From positions 1 to 48,562 of the forward strand of contig JADYYF010000064.1 of assembly GCA_020853795.1 (NCBI GenBank): a stretch of DNA of 48,562 nt, given 5' to 3'. Source of the stretch: Candidatus Zixiibacteriota bacterium (GTDB taxonomy: Bacteria > Zixibacteria > MSB-5A5 > CAIYYT01). The position numbers and the translations under genes are program-made. Shown piece by piece: positions 1-8,217 of the stretch. The notes under the pieces were generated by a model, which was not told the origin of the DNA, searched no databases, and saw only the letters and a list, made by a program, of their open reading frames with translations. Numbering within the stretch: the stretch's first letter is position 1; each line of letters opens with the position of its first letter.

Positions 1-2
1 AC

Positions 3-911
3 GGGGCGCGCTTCTACGATCCGTCGATCGGCCGGTTCTCCTCTCCCGACCCGGTGAAGGACTACCACAACCCCTATTCGTATGTGCGGAATAATCCGAT
101 TCGGTATATTGACCCGACGGGGATGGAAACATGGGGTGTTGATTTCAATCCAGAACTTGATTGGGGCGGGTCCATCGGCGGATCTCTATACGGTTGGTAC
201 GATGATCCTTTTGCGAGAGCGGTAATGCTTGCTGATCCTGGAACGATTGTGACGACTGTGGATGAGCTTGCCAGGTGGCTTAGGATGCATCCCGGCGACG
301 ACTCTGGCGGTCAAAGTGATCCGGCCGGTTCGAATAGCTCGACAGACATGAATGGAACGCCACTAGACGCTAAGGAAGTCTTCAGACTTAAGACCTATAT
401 GACCGACGCACTGCAGGCCTACAGCCAGAGCGGCGGACTTGTAGGCATTAGCCCAGACATGTATGACCGGGCTATGAGTTTCTTGGATGCTGGTCGCGTG
501 GAGTGGGCCGATTTGGGCGGACGCCATGGCCAGTACATCGCGGGAGATCAAAGTGAGAAGCAGTCTGCTAACGGCTTCTACCCCGGAGAAAAAATTCAAC
601 TCAATAATCGCGATCGTGGGCTGTTGATGTCCAAATTTGGTGCCCTCGTTGCGTCAACTCTTGTACACGAAGTGGGGCATTCGATCGGCCAGAGAATATA
701 CGGTGCAGGGGAAAAATATGATCGATGTGGACCCGGAGCACAGGCTAGATATTGGGCATCGACGCCATGGTATTCTGGGAATGGCCCAGCATCAAGTGAC
801 CCGAATGTACAGCGAAGGCTATTGTATCTAACAGCTCAGTCGCGAGCCTTCTTCCATTCTCCGGCAATGTGGGAGTTATTTCTTGGCGTTACAAGGCAAG
901 GAGGATTCTAA
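3..911 (+). CDS. RHS repeat protein, C-terminal end with metallopeptidase-like tip (5' partial)
   Basis: The reading frame is open to the left edge, so the gene starts outside the window. The first ~35 residues carry the RHS-associated core signature (GARFYDPSIGRF, then NPYSYVRNNP and IDPTGM), which marks the cleavage and junction point of RHS polymorphic toxins. The following ~265 residues are the variable tip. They contain HEVGH (666-680), the zinc-binding HExxH form of metallopeptidases, within STLVHEVGHSIGQ. In RHS/WapA systems this tip is delivered to a rival cell and acts as the toxin, so a peptidase toxin is the simple inference. The third zinc ligand is not assigned. The gene ends one base before the lipoprotein gene, as expected for a toxin-immunity pair. 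Confidence 0.85.
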   Translation, partial: GARFYDPSIGRFSSPDPVKDYHNPYSYVRNNPIRYIDPTGMETWGVDFNPELDWGGSIGGSLYGWYDDPFARAVMLADPGTIVTTVDELARWLRMHPGDDSGGQSDPAGSNSSTDMNGTPLDAKEVFRLKTYMTDALQAYSQSGGLVGISPDMYDRAMSFLDAGRVEWADLGGRHGQYIAGDQSEKQSANGFYPGEKIQLNNRDRGLLMSKFGALVASTLVHEVGHSIGQRIYGAGEKYDRCGPGAQARYWASTPWYSGNGPASSDPNVQRRLLYLTAQSRAFFHSPAMWELFLGVTRQGGF

Positions 912-912
912 C

Positions 913-1905
913 ATGTTCCGCAAATCGCGTCTACTTATCCTGGCAGCAATGCTAACCACTGGATGTGTAGCAGGGCAGCGCCAGTCCATGACCTGCGAGA
1001 TCGATGAATTGTTCGCGCAACTGCCACGAGGAGTCTCAACGATCTTTCAACAGAGCAAGTCCAGTTCGAGAGAGAGTCCTCTGTTCAAGCAGTTTGAAAA
1101 TCCAGAGTTCTTGAATCGCGTCATCAAAGAAATGCAGCGAGTCAATCAGAAAGCTGAGGGCCAAGGAATGCACGACGAAGGAGAGCCACCATATCCTTAC
1201 GCGTATACACTGCTTAGTTCAGAAATCTCACTTCAGTGTATTTATGAAGTCAGAGACAGTGTCGCAGATCTATTGGTCGCCCAATATGCAGTGAAATATG
1301 ACCCGACTGAATTTCAAGGCGGCATCGTGAGAATTGGATTTGAGAGAAAAACGGGACGTATTCGAGCATTGCCAGCGTATTACATGGACTTGCTTAGAAC
1401 TCAGTTGGGGGAACTGCTTTCGGGCGGGGAAGATGGGTCTCAGCTACAAAGAAACCGGGAGATAGCAATGATTCTCGCCCTGACCTATGACCGCGGCCCA
1501 ATTCTCGTTCTGTCGACTGTCGACGATATCGAAACGGCTTTTCGGATTGGGGCGGAGTTCCGCAGGTTCGTGGACACTTGTACGGGGAGCTGCGTACTTC
1601 CCCTGTATGTGTGCCTATCGGCACTCGACCAAGACTTGGTTTACCCGACTTCCAACAGCGCGCGTGACCAACAGGATATTCGAGAGAAGGATGAACTCAG
1701 GGTCATCTTTCGGAACGCACTTCTTGGGAAGAATGCTCATGAAGAATCGCAGGATGGTGTATCCAATCGATTATTTTGTATCCGAATGGATAACGGTGAG
1801 CTCTTCGAAGCAAACACAAAGCTCAACGACCAAGGTGAGGCAACAATAATTGGACAACGATTACTTGCTGTTACACCTGTGAGCATCTATCAAGTCGAAA
1901 ACTGA
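913..1905 (+). CDS. Lipoprotein, possible immunity protein to the RHS tip
   Basis: The ATG at 913 follows a strong ribosome site (AAGGAGG at 897-903) lying inside the end of the RHS gene, so the two are translationally close. Residues 1-18 form a lipoprotein signal (KSRLLILAAMLTTGC) with the lipobox LTTGC, so the protein should be lipidated and membrane-attached. The remaining ~310 residues match no family I recognise. Position directly behind a polymorphic-toxin tip is where immunity genes usually sit, and a periplasmic or outer-face lipoprotein could bind an incoming peptidase. At 330 residues it is long for an immunity protein, so the role is inference. It may instead be an unrelated cell-envelope protein. 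Confidence 0.7.
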   Translation: MFRKSRLLILAAMLTTGCVAGQRQSMTCEIDELFAQLPRGVSTIFQQSKSSSRESPLFKQFENPEFLNRVIKEMQRVNQKAEGQGMHDEGEPPYPYAYTLLSSEISLQCIYEVRDSVADLLVAQYAVKYDPTEFQGGIVRIGFERKTGRIRALPAYYMDLLRTQLGELLSGGEDGSQLQRNREIAMILALTYDRGPILVLSTVDDIETAFRIGAEFRRFVDTCTGSCVLPLYVCLSALDQDLVYPTSNSARDQQDIREKDELRVIFRNALLGKNAHEESQDGVSNRLFCIRMDNGELFEANTKLNDQGEATIIGQRLLAVTPVSIYQVEN

Positions 1906-1929
1906 TTTGCGTGTCGATCGGACACTTGA

Positions 1930-2317
1930 CGTCCTGAATTGTCGGAGCTCACCAAACTTCTCGACTGGTCACACAATGTCTACGCCGTCGGCCGCAAAAT
2001 TTGTTCAGCCAGCCGTGGTGATATCATCAGCGGAACGTTTACCAAAGACTTCATCGTGGCCGATCATCAGGGCAACGTGCGCAACGTCTTCAACTACGAT
2101 GCGCAGCAGTTCGTAGGTCCGAACCCCCGCGGTTCGGACTCTCCGTATTTGACGATAAGCGGGAGTTGTTTCCTTGGACTGGTCACGCAGAATTTGGAAT
2201 ACGAAGTTTGGGGCGTATTCGTGTACAGAGCAGCACGACCCCGGAGTTCACGTTCACCGGTCAGCAGTGGGGCGACGATCTGGGCATCAACTTAACAGGT
2301 TCAGCTCCGATCGGGGA
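1930..2317 (+). pseudogene. Degenerate RHS core fragment (orphan tip junction)
   Basis: One frame reads FIVADHQGNVRNVFNYDA, the DHLGNVR block of RHS cores, up to about 2140. The continuation then lies in another frame: ELFPWTGHAEFG, GRIRVQSSTTPEFTFTGQQW, DDLGIN. That second stretch is what normally precedes the YGARFYDP motif with which the window opens. The fragment therefore looks like a duplicate of the 3' core of the upstream RHS gene, with a frameshift near 2140-2150 and loss of the GARFYDP-to-DPTGM segment and of any toxin tip. Displaced core-plus-tip cassettes are a known feature of RHS loci. Here only the core remains, followed directly by the 2329 gene. Confidence 0.75.
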
Positions 2318-2328
2318 ATGAGGAACAG

Positions 2329-2793
2329 ATGAAATCAAGATTGGCAAGGTTTGTGATATTTGGCTTAGCCGTTGTCCTGATTGTGGTGTACGTGGTCAAT
2401 AACTGCGGACCAGCATCATCTGTCACAAGAGCCCGAGAGGTTGCCGAGTGGGAGTTTGATTACTTCTGTCGGGATGCTCATATTCCCCGCGAGGTCTTTC
2501 GTGGTCCTGAGTTGAACCTGTCATACCCCGATAAACTGGCGTTTGATTGGGTGACCGTAAACCATGAAATCGATTCCATTGTGATTACGATAGTTGTTCA
2601 CAAAGGGTTATTTAGCTCACCAACTACGACTGGTCGCGGAGATTGGCGGTTGCTCCCCTACGGTGTAACAGGGCGATCACCGCAGCAAATTCATGATTCG
2701 TCCCTATTCCTGAAGGATTCGCTGGCATATCAGGACAGTATCGTCAGACTGACCGGCCAACCTGGTGAGTTTCCGGCAGAGAGAAAGAGATAG
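2329..2793 (+). CDS. Membrane-anchored hypothetical protein, possible orphan immunity protein
   Basis: The 154-residue protein starts at ATG 2329, shortly after a GAGGAAC ribosome-site-like stretch. Residues 7-24 (ARFVIFGLAVVLIVVYVV) form one hydrophobic segment that should anchor a soluble domain outside the inner membrane. The rest is not recognised; it has one Cys in the anchor region (NNCGP) and one in DYFCRD. Its place directly behind a decayed RHS core suggests it was the immunity gene of a lost toxin tip, a common leftover at RHS loci. That is inference from position only. Confidence 0.55.
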   Translation: MKSRLARFVIFGLAVVLIVVYVVNNCGPASSVTRAREVAEWEFDYFCRDAHIPREVFRGPELNLSYPDKLAFDWVTVNHEIDSIVITIVVHKGLFSSPTTTGRGDWRLLPYGVTGRSPQQIHDSSLFLKDSLAYQDSIVRLTGQPGEFPAERKR

Positions 2794-2870
2794 CCCGTAG
2801 TTCGGGTTTCCAGCGTTGCTGTCACTCTCGCTCGCGCACGCTCTTAAATGCGCGAAACCCGACTGGTCAA

Positions 2871-4037
2871 CTACCGTTCCCGCGGCGCCGCAAAAAACAC
2901 CGCTGGATCATCCGTCACCACCTCATCCAGCGTGCTCGTCCCCGGCGCGGGACTCTCCGCCTTGGTCGACGTCTGCTTGCCTGGATCGTAGTCCGTCGGA
3001 TTCAGTGAGATGTAATACCGCGTTCCCGGCCACGATTCGTATCCATACGCGCTCACCTGCGGACACTCGAAACGGAAGAGATTCTTCGCCATGTAATTCA
3101 TGTAATCCACCGGATTCTGCCGCTGACCGTTCCAGTTGATCTCTTCCGGCAGGACCAACGAATCGCCGCCGGCCATGGCCGTGCGGATTTCCCAGGGACT
3201 CAGGATCACACCCGCCGTGTTCGTGAAGTACGCATCATTCGTCGGATCCATGTACAACCATTTCCGCAGCGAGTCCGACCACACCATGTTCACCACATGG
3301 CAGTCCTGGTCGTTGATGTCGAACGGCAGACAGGTCAGATGCCGCGACTGGAAACCCATCGCCAGGTAGCACTCGTTCAGCACCGTGGCCAGCATCCGGC
3401 AATTCATCCCCCAGTTCTCCCGGTCAGCGACCGCGATGATATTGACCGCGTTGCGGGGATTCGGAAGCGGGTTTGGCGTATTGCCGTCGTGGCGAATCCG
3501 CGTATGCACCCAGTGCATCAGGTCGATGATCCGTTCCACCTCACTGCCGTTGCCGGCAACCGCATCGAGATCGAACGACTTTCGCAATGCGACCAGATTC
3601 GTGTCCGTCAGTTGCGCGTATGAGAATTCCCGCTTCTCCTTGAGAGTGCTCTGCGCCCGCATCGGATAGTTCTTCAGCAGTTCGAACTTCAATGTGTCGC
3701 GTTGCGGCTCGACAAAGGTGATGATTTCTTCGAGCGTCGTCCCGGTACCCTCGATGAAGATGCGCACCGGCTTGGAATTCGGCTTCACCGTCAGCGAGTC
3801 AACGGCCGACACAAAGATCGCGTCCGCCGAAAAATCGAGCTGGGTCGAGTCCGGACTCGTTAGTTGTGCTAACTTGACCTCCAGATGCGTGGTGCCGAAG
3901 ATGAAGGTGAACTGGTCGTTAGTTGCCTTGAACCGGTACTCATTCGAATACCGCACCGGATCAACGGTTACCTTTTCCGCTCCCCACGCAGATGCGCACA
4001 TCACTGCCATGAATGCCACTACCCAAGTTCGTTTCAT
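2871..4037 (-). CDS. Secreted transglutaminase-like domain protein
   Basis: A 388-residue protein with a good ribosome site (GAGGAAGG) before the ATG and a cleavable signal peptide (hydrophobic residues 5-19, ending AWGA). The middle carries a transglutaminase/protease-like fold with the expected Cys-His-Asp order: Cys in NWGMNCRML (~residue 210), His in DQDCHVV (~246) and Asp in LYMDPTND (~261). Bacterial members of this superfamily act as peptidases or amidases, and the substrate here is unknown. The N-terminal ~150 residues look like an all-beta accessory region. It is followed by ~590 bases of repeat-rich intergenic DNA on its upstream side, so it is probably transcribed alone. Confidence 0.8.
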   Translation of the reverse strand: MKRTWVVAFMAVMCASAWGAEKVTVDPVRYSNEYRFKATNDQFTFIFGTTHLEVKLAQLTSPDSTQLDFSADAIFVSAVDSLTVKPNSKPVRIFIEGTGTTLEEIITFVEPQRDTLKFELLKNYPMRAQSTLKEKREFSYAQLTDTNLVALRKSFDLDAVAGNGSEVERIIDLMHWVHTRIRHDGNTPNPLPNPRNAVNIIAVADRENWGMNCRMLATVLNECYLAMGFQSRHLTCLPFDINDQDCHVVNMVWSDSLRKWLYMDPTNDAYFTNTAGVILSPWEIRTAMAGGDSLVLPEEINWNGQRQNPVDYMNYMAKNLFRFECPQVSAYGYESWPGTRYYISLNPTDYDPGKQTSTKAESPAPGTSTLDEVVTDDPAVFFAAPRER

Positions 4038-4631
4038 TATCCTTCCTCAATTCTGCTGTTTCCGCCGCCCAAGTTACACCCTGCTTACGGCTCCTTCAAG
4101 CCAATGTTCTTTCGCCCGTATGCTGATATTCAAAGCCGCCCGAGTTCCGGATGGTGCCACCTGTTGCGTCAGGTCTTCTCGCGAGGGATGGATCGAGCCC
4201 GCCTTGCCGACGGCTACACTTTCATCATCACACCGCCCGCCACAAGCCCACGTCTTGAGCCCCTGAAGCGGGCTCGAGACGGGGTGTGTCCTTCGCCATG
4301 CTGCACCGCTCACGTGCGACTCACGCTCCCTGCGATCCTGACGTCCGACCACTTCTCGCGTCACGGGCGGGGACAAGCCCCTCCCCTACGCCTTCGCCCC
4401 TCGCCCTCTGGGAGAGAGATCAGGGGTGAGGGTGTCATTGCGAGGAGCGAACGAATCTCTATCCTGCCGGCAACTTCAACCGCGACGAAGCAATCTGATT
4501 CCGTAGGTCAGGATCCCTGCGATCCTGACGTGATTCCACCACTCGAAACACGGGCAGATAAAAGCTTTGCCCCTCTCCCTCTGGGAGAGGGGTCGGGGGT
4601 GAGGGTCCTGTCTATCCAGCGCTATCGTCTT
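4038..4631. repeat. Gene-free stretch with GC-rich palindromic repeats
   Basis: No convincing gene. Two copies of a palindromic unit of the form CCCTCTCC-CTCTGGGAGAGGGG followed by GGGGGTGAGGG lie at 4397-4433 (degenerate) and 4569-4606 (near perfect). A second unit, GGTCAGGATCCCTGCGATCC ending in TGAC, lies at 4506-4529, with a partial copy at 4328-4342. Both units recur at 46.6-48.1 kb on the other side of the island, so they are host interspersed repeats. They can fold as hairpins and may serve as transcription stops between the two minus-strand genes that flank them. Confidence 0.75.
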
Positions 4632-6305
4632 CTATAGCCCATCATACTTTGGCCCGCCGCCGCCTTCCGGAACCACCCACGTGATAATCGCGTACGGATC
4701 GGCGATGTCGCAGGTCTTGCAGTGCACGCAGTTCGAGGCATTGATCTTCAGCCGCTTCCCGCCGTCGTGTTCCTCCATCTCATACACCTGCGCCGGACAA
4801 AAATACTGGCACGGATTACCGTACTCCTCGACACATGTGGTCGCGCAGATGTTCAGATCAGACACGTGCAGATGCGCCGGCTGGTCTTCGTCGTGATTCG
4901 TGCCGGAGTAATACACCGAATCGAGCTTGTTGAAGATGACCTTGCCGTCCGGCTTCGGCCGCCACTGCTCCGGCTTCGGTCGCTGCGTGCCGAAATACTC
5001 CCCCGTCTTGCGCATGCTGAGATGATCCTCGCTCGCGTCCGGACGCACGCCGAATCCCCGGAAGACATGCTCAAGCACGAATCCGGGCGCCGACCAGACA
5101 CCGCGCTCGAACATGAAATGGAAATTCCGCTGCCCGTACATTTCGCTGTAAATATAGGAACTCCGCCACTTGCGGTCGAACGCCGCCAGCTTTGCCTCCG
5201 AGGTATCCCCGGCTTTCAGCGCCTCGAAAATCGTCTCCGCCGCCAACATCCCCGATTTCATCGCCAGATGAATCCCCTTGAGCCGCGCCGGATTCAGAAA
5301 CGCGCTGCTGTCGCCGACGATCAAGAATCCATCGCCATAATTCTTCGGAATCGACCAATACCCGCCCTCCGGAATCGCTTTCGCGCCGTAGCGCACCATC
5401 TTGCCCGGCGCCAGCAGCCTCGCGATATGCGGATGCTGCTTCATTTTCGAGAACAACGCCTGCGGCTCGGTGAACGGGTTGCGATAATTCAGTCCCACCA
5501 CCAACCCGATCGACATCAACATATCCGATAGATTATAGATGAACCCGCCGCCGAAAGTCTGCGTGTCGAGCGGATAACCCATCGTGTGAATCACCTGCCC
5601 CGGTTTCAATGTCCCCGTCGGAAACTCCCACAACTCTTTCACCCCCGTCGTGTAGTTCTGCGGATTGCGATCGGCGTCAAGACGGTTATTCGCAATCAAC
5701 TTTTTCGTCAGTGACCCGCGCACCCCCTCGCCCAGCACCGTCACCTTCGCCTTCAGATTCATCCCCGGCTCAAACGCGGCTTTGCGTTCACCTTCCTTGT
5801 TGATCCCCTTGTCGTCGGTTTGCACTCCGACGACTTTCGCGCCGTCCATCAACAGCTCGGCACCGGCTGTTCCGGGGAAGATTTGGCACCCGCGCGCTTC
5901 CAGTTGCGCCCCCATCCAGGTTGTCAGTTCATTGAGCGAAATGATATAGCACCCGTGATGATGCATCGACTTCGGCACCCACGGCACTGCGAACTTGCCG
6001 CCCTTCGTCAGATACAGCATGCTGTCGCCCGTCACCTTCGTCTTAACCGGCGACCCCAGTTCCTGATGATTCGGGACCAACTCGGCAAGTGCCACCGGAT
6101 CCAGCACCGCACCCGAGATCGAGTGCGCGCCCACGTGCGAGCCCTTCTCGATCACCATGATCACCGCTTCCCCCAAGCTTCCGCCGGCCGCCGTATCCTG
6201 CTCGATCAAGTCCATCAGCCGCCAGGCGCAGGCCAGATTCGCCGGCCCGGCCCCGACCAGCAACACGTCAACTTCCATCTCTTCGCGGATGATTTCTTCG
6301 CTCAT
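4632..6305 (-). CDS. Electron transfer flavoprotein-ubiquinone oxidoreductase
   Basis: A 557-residue flavoprotein of the ETF-QO/FixC family that passes electrons from electron transfer flavoprotein to the quinone pool, linking fatty-acid or amino-acid oxidation to respiration at the inner membrane. The N-terminus has the FAD dinucleotide motif VDVLLVGAGPANLACA (~residues 13-28). The C-terminus has the ferredoxin-like cluster region with four Cys for one 4Fe-4S: CVEEYGNPCQYFCP and CVHCKTCDIADP. Length matches the family. The start has a GAGGCAAGG ribosome site. No etfAB genes lie in the window. The names etfD and fixC are both used for this family; I leave the symbol blank because the partner genes are not visible. 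Confidence 0.95.
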   Translation of the reverse strand: MSEEIIREEMEVDVLLVGAGPANLACAWRLMDLIEQDTAAGGSLGEAVIMVIEKGSHVGAHSISGAVLDPVALAELVPNHQELGSPVKTKVTGDSMLYLTKGGKFAVPWVPKSMHHHGCYIISLNELTTWMGAQLEARGCQIFPGTAGAELLMDGAKVVGVQTDDKGINKEGERKAAFEPGMNLKAKVTVLGEGVRGSLTKKLIANNRLDADRNPQNYTTGVKELWEFPTGTLKPGQVIHTMGYPLDTQTFGGGFIYNLSDMLMSIGLVVGLNYRNPFTEPQALFSKMKQHPHIARLLAPGKMVRYGAKAIPEGGYWSIPKNYGDGFLIVGDSSAFLNPARLKGIHLAMKSGMLAAETIFEALKAGDTSEAKLAAFDRKWRSSYIYSEMYGQRNFHFMFERGVWSAPGFVLEHVFRGFGVRPDASEDHLSMRKTGEYFGTQRPKPEQWRPKPDGKVIFNKLDSVYYSGTNHDEDQPAHLHVSDLNICATTCVEEYGNPCQYFCPAQVYEMEEHDGGKRLKINASNCVHCKTCDIADPYAIITWVVPEGGGGPKYDGL

Positions 6306-6423
6306 TGCCTTGCCTCTATCATCATCAAGTCAAATTCATTGCCACAAACTTTGTCCCCCATGATAACCGCCAATCCGCATCAGCGACAGGAAAAACCGAG
6401 CCGCGCCGCTCCGACTTTGCCGC

Positions 6424-6451
6424 TTGACTTGCCCCCGACCGCCGCTATAAT
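6424..6451 (+). promoter_or_regulatory. Promoter of tRNA-Pro
   Basis: TTGACT (6424-6429), a 16-base spacer and a perfect TATAAT (6446-6451) end 17 bases before the tRNA. This is a textbook sigma-70-type promoter. Confidence 0.8.
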
Positions 6452-6468
6452 TGCCCTTGCAGCTTCGT

Positions 6469-6545
6469 CGGGGTGTGGCGCAGCCTGGTAGCGCGCTTGC
6501 TTTGGGAGCAAGATGTCGTAGGTTCAAATCCTATCACCCCGACCA
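6469..6545 (+). tRNA. tRNA-Pro (anticodon TGG)
   Basis: Full cloverleaf: acceptor CGGGGTG/CACCCCG, D stem GCGC/GCGC, anticodon stem CTTGC/GCAAG with loop TTTGGGA (anticodon TGG), T stem GTAGG/CCTAT with loop TTCAAAT, discriminator A and an encoded CCA (6543-6545). Confidence 0.97.
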
Positions 6546-6825
6546 TAACCGTCGGTTCTGCCTTTAAAATAGCCCATTCTGTCGCTCCTCCCGACAATAA
6601 CTGGACAGAATACTCCCGCTTTTCTAAGTCGTTGCAACTTATGCGCGTGGTGTGACTCCGTACTGCCAGCATCGCCGTTCTTGTCGATTTTACTGACACT
6701 GAAACGCTTGGGAACTCACTTCGTTGCTCTAACTCCTTGCACGTCAAAGCCTGCAAATTGGGCACTCAAATTGCATAGAAGGAAGCGGTTGTACTATGCT
6801 ATCTACTTTTTGGGAGATACTTCAG

Positions 6826-7584
6826 ATGAAAACCCTGCTACTGATCGCCACTGCCACTGTCCTCCTGCTGTGCGGTCCCGCCTTCGCCGTCAACTGGAAT
6901 TACTATGATTTCGGCGCGACCGAATTCGATGAACACAATAACACCTCGGAAATCAGCTACCCGAGCGGCATCGGCTACCTGCCCTCACCGGGAACACTCG
7001 GCGGCGGCGGTGAAGCCTACGATCTGGAGGGCCTTAACTGCTTCATCAGCGATTCTAAGTTTTACATCTCGCTGACCAAGTCCTTCAATCTCTCTGCCTG
7101 GTCAAGCGATTGGGGCCGCAGCTATTCCGCCGGCGACCTGTTCTTCGGCTTCGACGGCAACAAGTACGACTACGCCATCAACCTCGCCACCGGCCGGCTC
7201 TTCGATGTGCACACCTACAACCTGATTCCGAATATCCCCGGCAGCTACTATAGTTACACCTCGATCCGCAACGCCGCCGGCGCGTTTTCGGTCGCTACGG
7301 GTGACGTCCTCGGCACCGCTGATATCCTCACTACCGAGTATCTCAACTACGAAACCGGCTACCTGCTCCCCGGGACCGGCAATACCTATGTCACCGAGAT
7401 TTCCTTCGACATCTCGACCCTCGGCGTGGACCTGGGCAACTACAGCAAGCTCACCTTCCACAACACAGTTGAGTGTGGCAATGACCTGCTCGAGAAGGAC
7501 TTCGAGTCGGTGCCCGAACCAACGACGATCATGCTCCTTGGCCTCGGTCTGCTTGGTCTCGGTGTCGCTCGCCGCAAATTCTAA
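6826..7584 (+). CDS. PEP-CTERM sorting-signal protein
   Basis: A 252-residue exported protein. The signal peptide is MKTLLLIATATVLLLCGPAF with a cut after FA. The C-terminus carries the PEP-CTERM tag: VPEPTT, a hydrophobic run of LGLGLLGLG, then ARRKF. In exosortase-bearing bacteria this tag is recognised and cleaved by the exosortase at the membrane, and the protein goes to the surface or the extracellular polymer. The body is rich in Gly, Ser, Tyr and Asn, looks beta-rich, and matches no enzyme family I know. The ATG at 6826 is preferred over an upstream in-frame start because the signal peptide begins there. A rho-independent terminator follows. Confidence 0.85.
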   Translation: MKTLLLIATATVLLLCGPAFAVNWNYYDFGATEFDEHNNTSEISYPSGIGYLPSPGTLGGGGEAYDLEGLNCFISDSKFYISLTKSFNLSAWSSDWGRSYSAGDLFFGFDGNKYDYAINLATGRLFDVHTYNLIPNIPGSYYSYTSIRNAAGAFSVATGDVLGTADILTTEYLNYETGYLLPGTGNTYVTEISFDISTLGVDLGNYSKLTFHNTVECGNDLLEKDFESVPEPTTIMLLGLGLLGLGVARRKF

Positions 7585-7609
7585 TATTCCGTTCTACCTC
7601 GACGCCATT

Positions 7610-7643
7610 GGAAGCCGCCCCGCTTGGGACGGCTTCTTCATTT
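7610..7643 (+). terminator. Rho-independent terminator of the PEP-CTERM gene
   Basis: GAAGCCG and CGGCTTC pair around a C/G-rich inner part, and the 3' arm is followed by TTCATTTT. It sits ~25 bases after the stop codon. Confidence 0.75.
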
Positions 7644-7694
7644 TCCCCGCACCCGCCGCTTGGACTCCGCTGCGTTACCATATACATTGCCCTC

Positions 7695-8207
7695 GTGTTG
7701 ACAACTCGACTCTGCCTCAGCCTCGCGCTGCTGATTCTTGCTGCTGACGCCACTGCCGCGTGGGCCTTCGACTATTCTCGCCTCGGCCTCAATCTCTACG
7801 GCCTCTCCTATCACCTCGATCGCCGCGATCAATCCGGGCAGCGTTTCAACGAATTCAATCCCGGCGGCGGCGTCAGTTTCGTCTTCCATGAGCACGGCAA
7901 GTCGCACTACTCCGTCGAGGGCGGCATCTTCGTCGACTCCTACCGCAAACGCGCCACCTACTTTGTGCTGGGATACGAATACGACCTGTTTAAGCCGGTC
8001 GGGATCGGCATGGTCTTCGGAGTGTACGACAGCCGCGCCGTCTCGCTGGATGGTCCCATTGTCGCCGCTGCCCCTTTTGCGGCGATCCACTACCGCCGCC
8101 TTTGCCTGCGCATCGCTCATCTGCCCGAGTTCCCGGGCATCAACCCCTACCCCTCGTTCGCAAGCTACCTGATCATCGCCCTCGGCTCGCGCCTGCAGGC
8201 GGAATAG
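7695..8207 (+). CDS. Outer-membrane beta-barrel-like protein
   Basis: About 170 residues with a signal peptide (TTRLCLSLALLILAADATAA). The mature part alternates polar and hydrophobic residues in short strands with aromatic girdles (GLNLYGLSYHL, YSVEGGIFVDSY, ATYFVLGYEYDLF, GIGMVFGVYDS), as in small eight-strand outer-membrane barrels. I do not recognise the exact family; lipid-A-modifying barrels such as PagP or PagL are possible but no catalytic residues are assigned. The GTG at 7695 is chosen because an upstream TTG at 7608 would place the N-terminus inside the terminator hairpin of the preceding gene. It converges on the deiminase gene. Confidence 0.6.
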   Translation: MLTTRLCLSLALLILAADATAAWAFDYSRLGLNLYGLSYHLDRRDQSGQRFNEFNPGGGVSFVFHEHGKSHYSVEGGIFVDSYRKRATYFVLGYEYDLFKPVGIGMVFGVYDSRAVSLDGPIVAAAPFAAIHYRRLCLRIAHLPEFPGINPYPSFASYLIIALGSRLQAE

Positions 8208-8217
8208 TCGGGCCCGT

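Noticed and set aside
4074-4376. 100-codon minus-strand frame in the gap before the transglutaminase gene
   Set aside because: It runs through host repeat sequence, has Arg/Ser/His-rich composition and no ribosome site; it looks like chance coding in GC-rich DNA.
4722-6491. Long plus-strand frames opposite the ETF-QO gene
   Set aside because: Arg/His/Pro-rich antisense frames typical of high-GC genes; the minus strand encodes a complete known enzyme.
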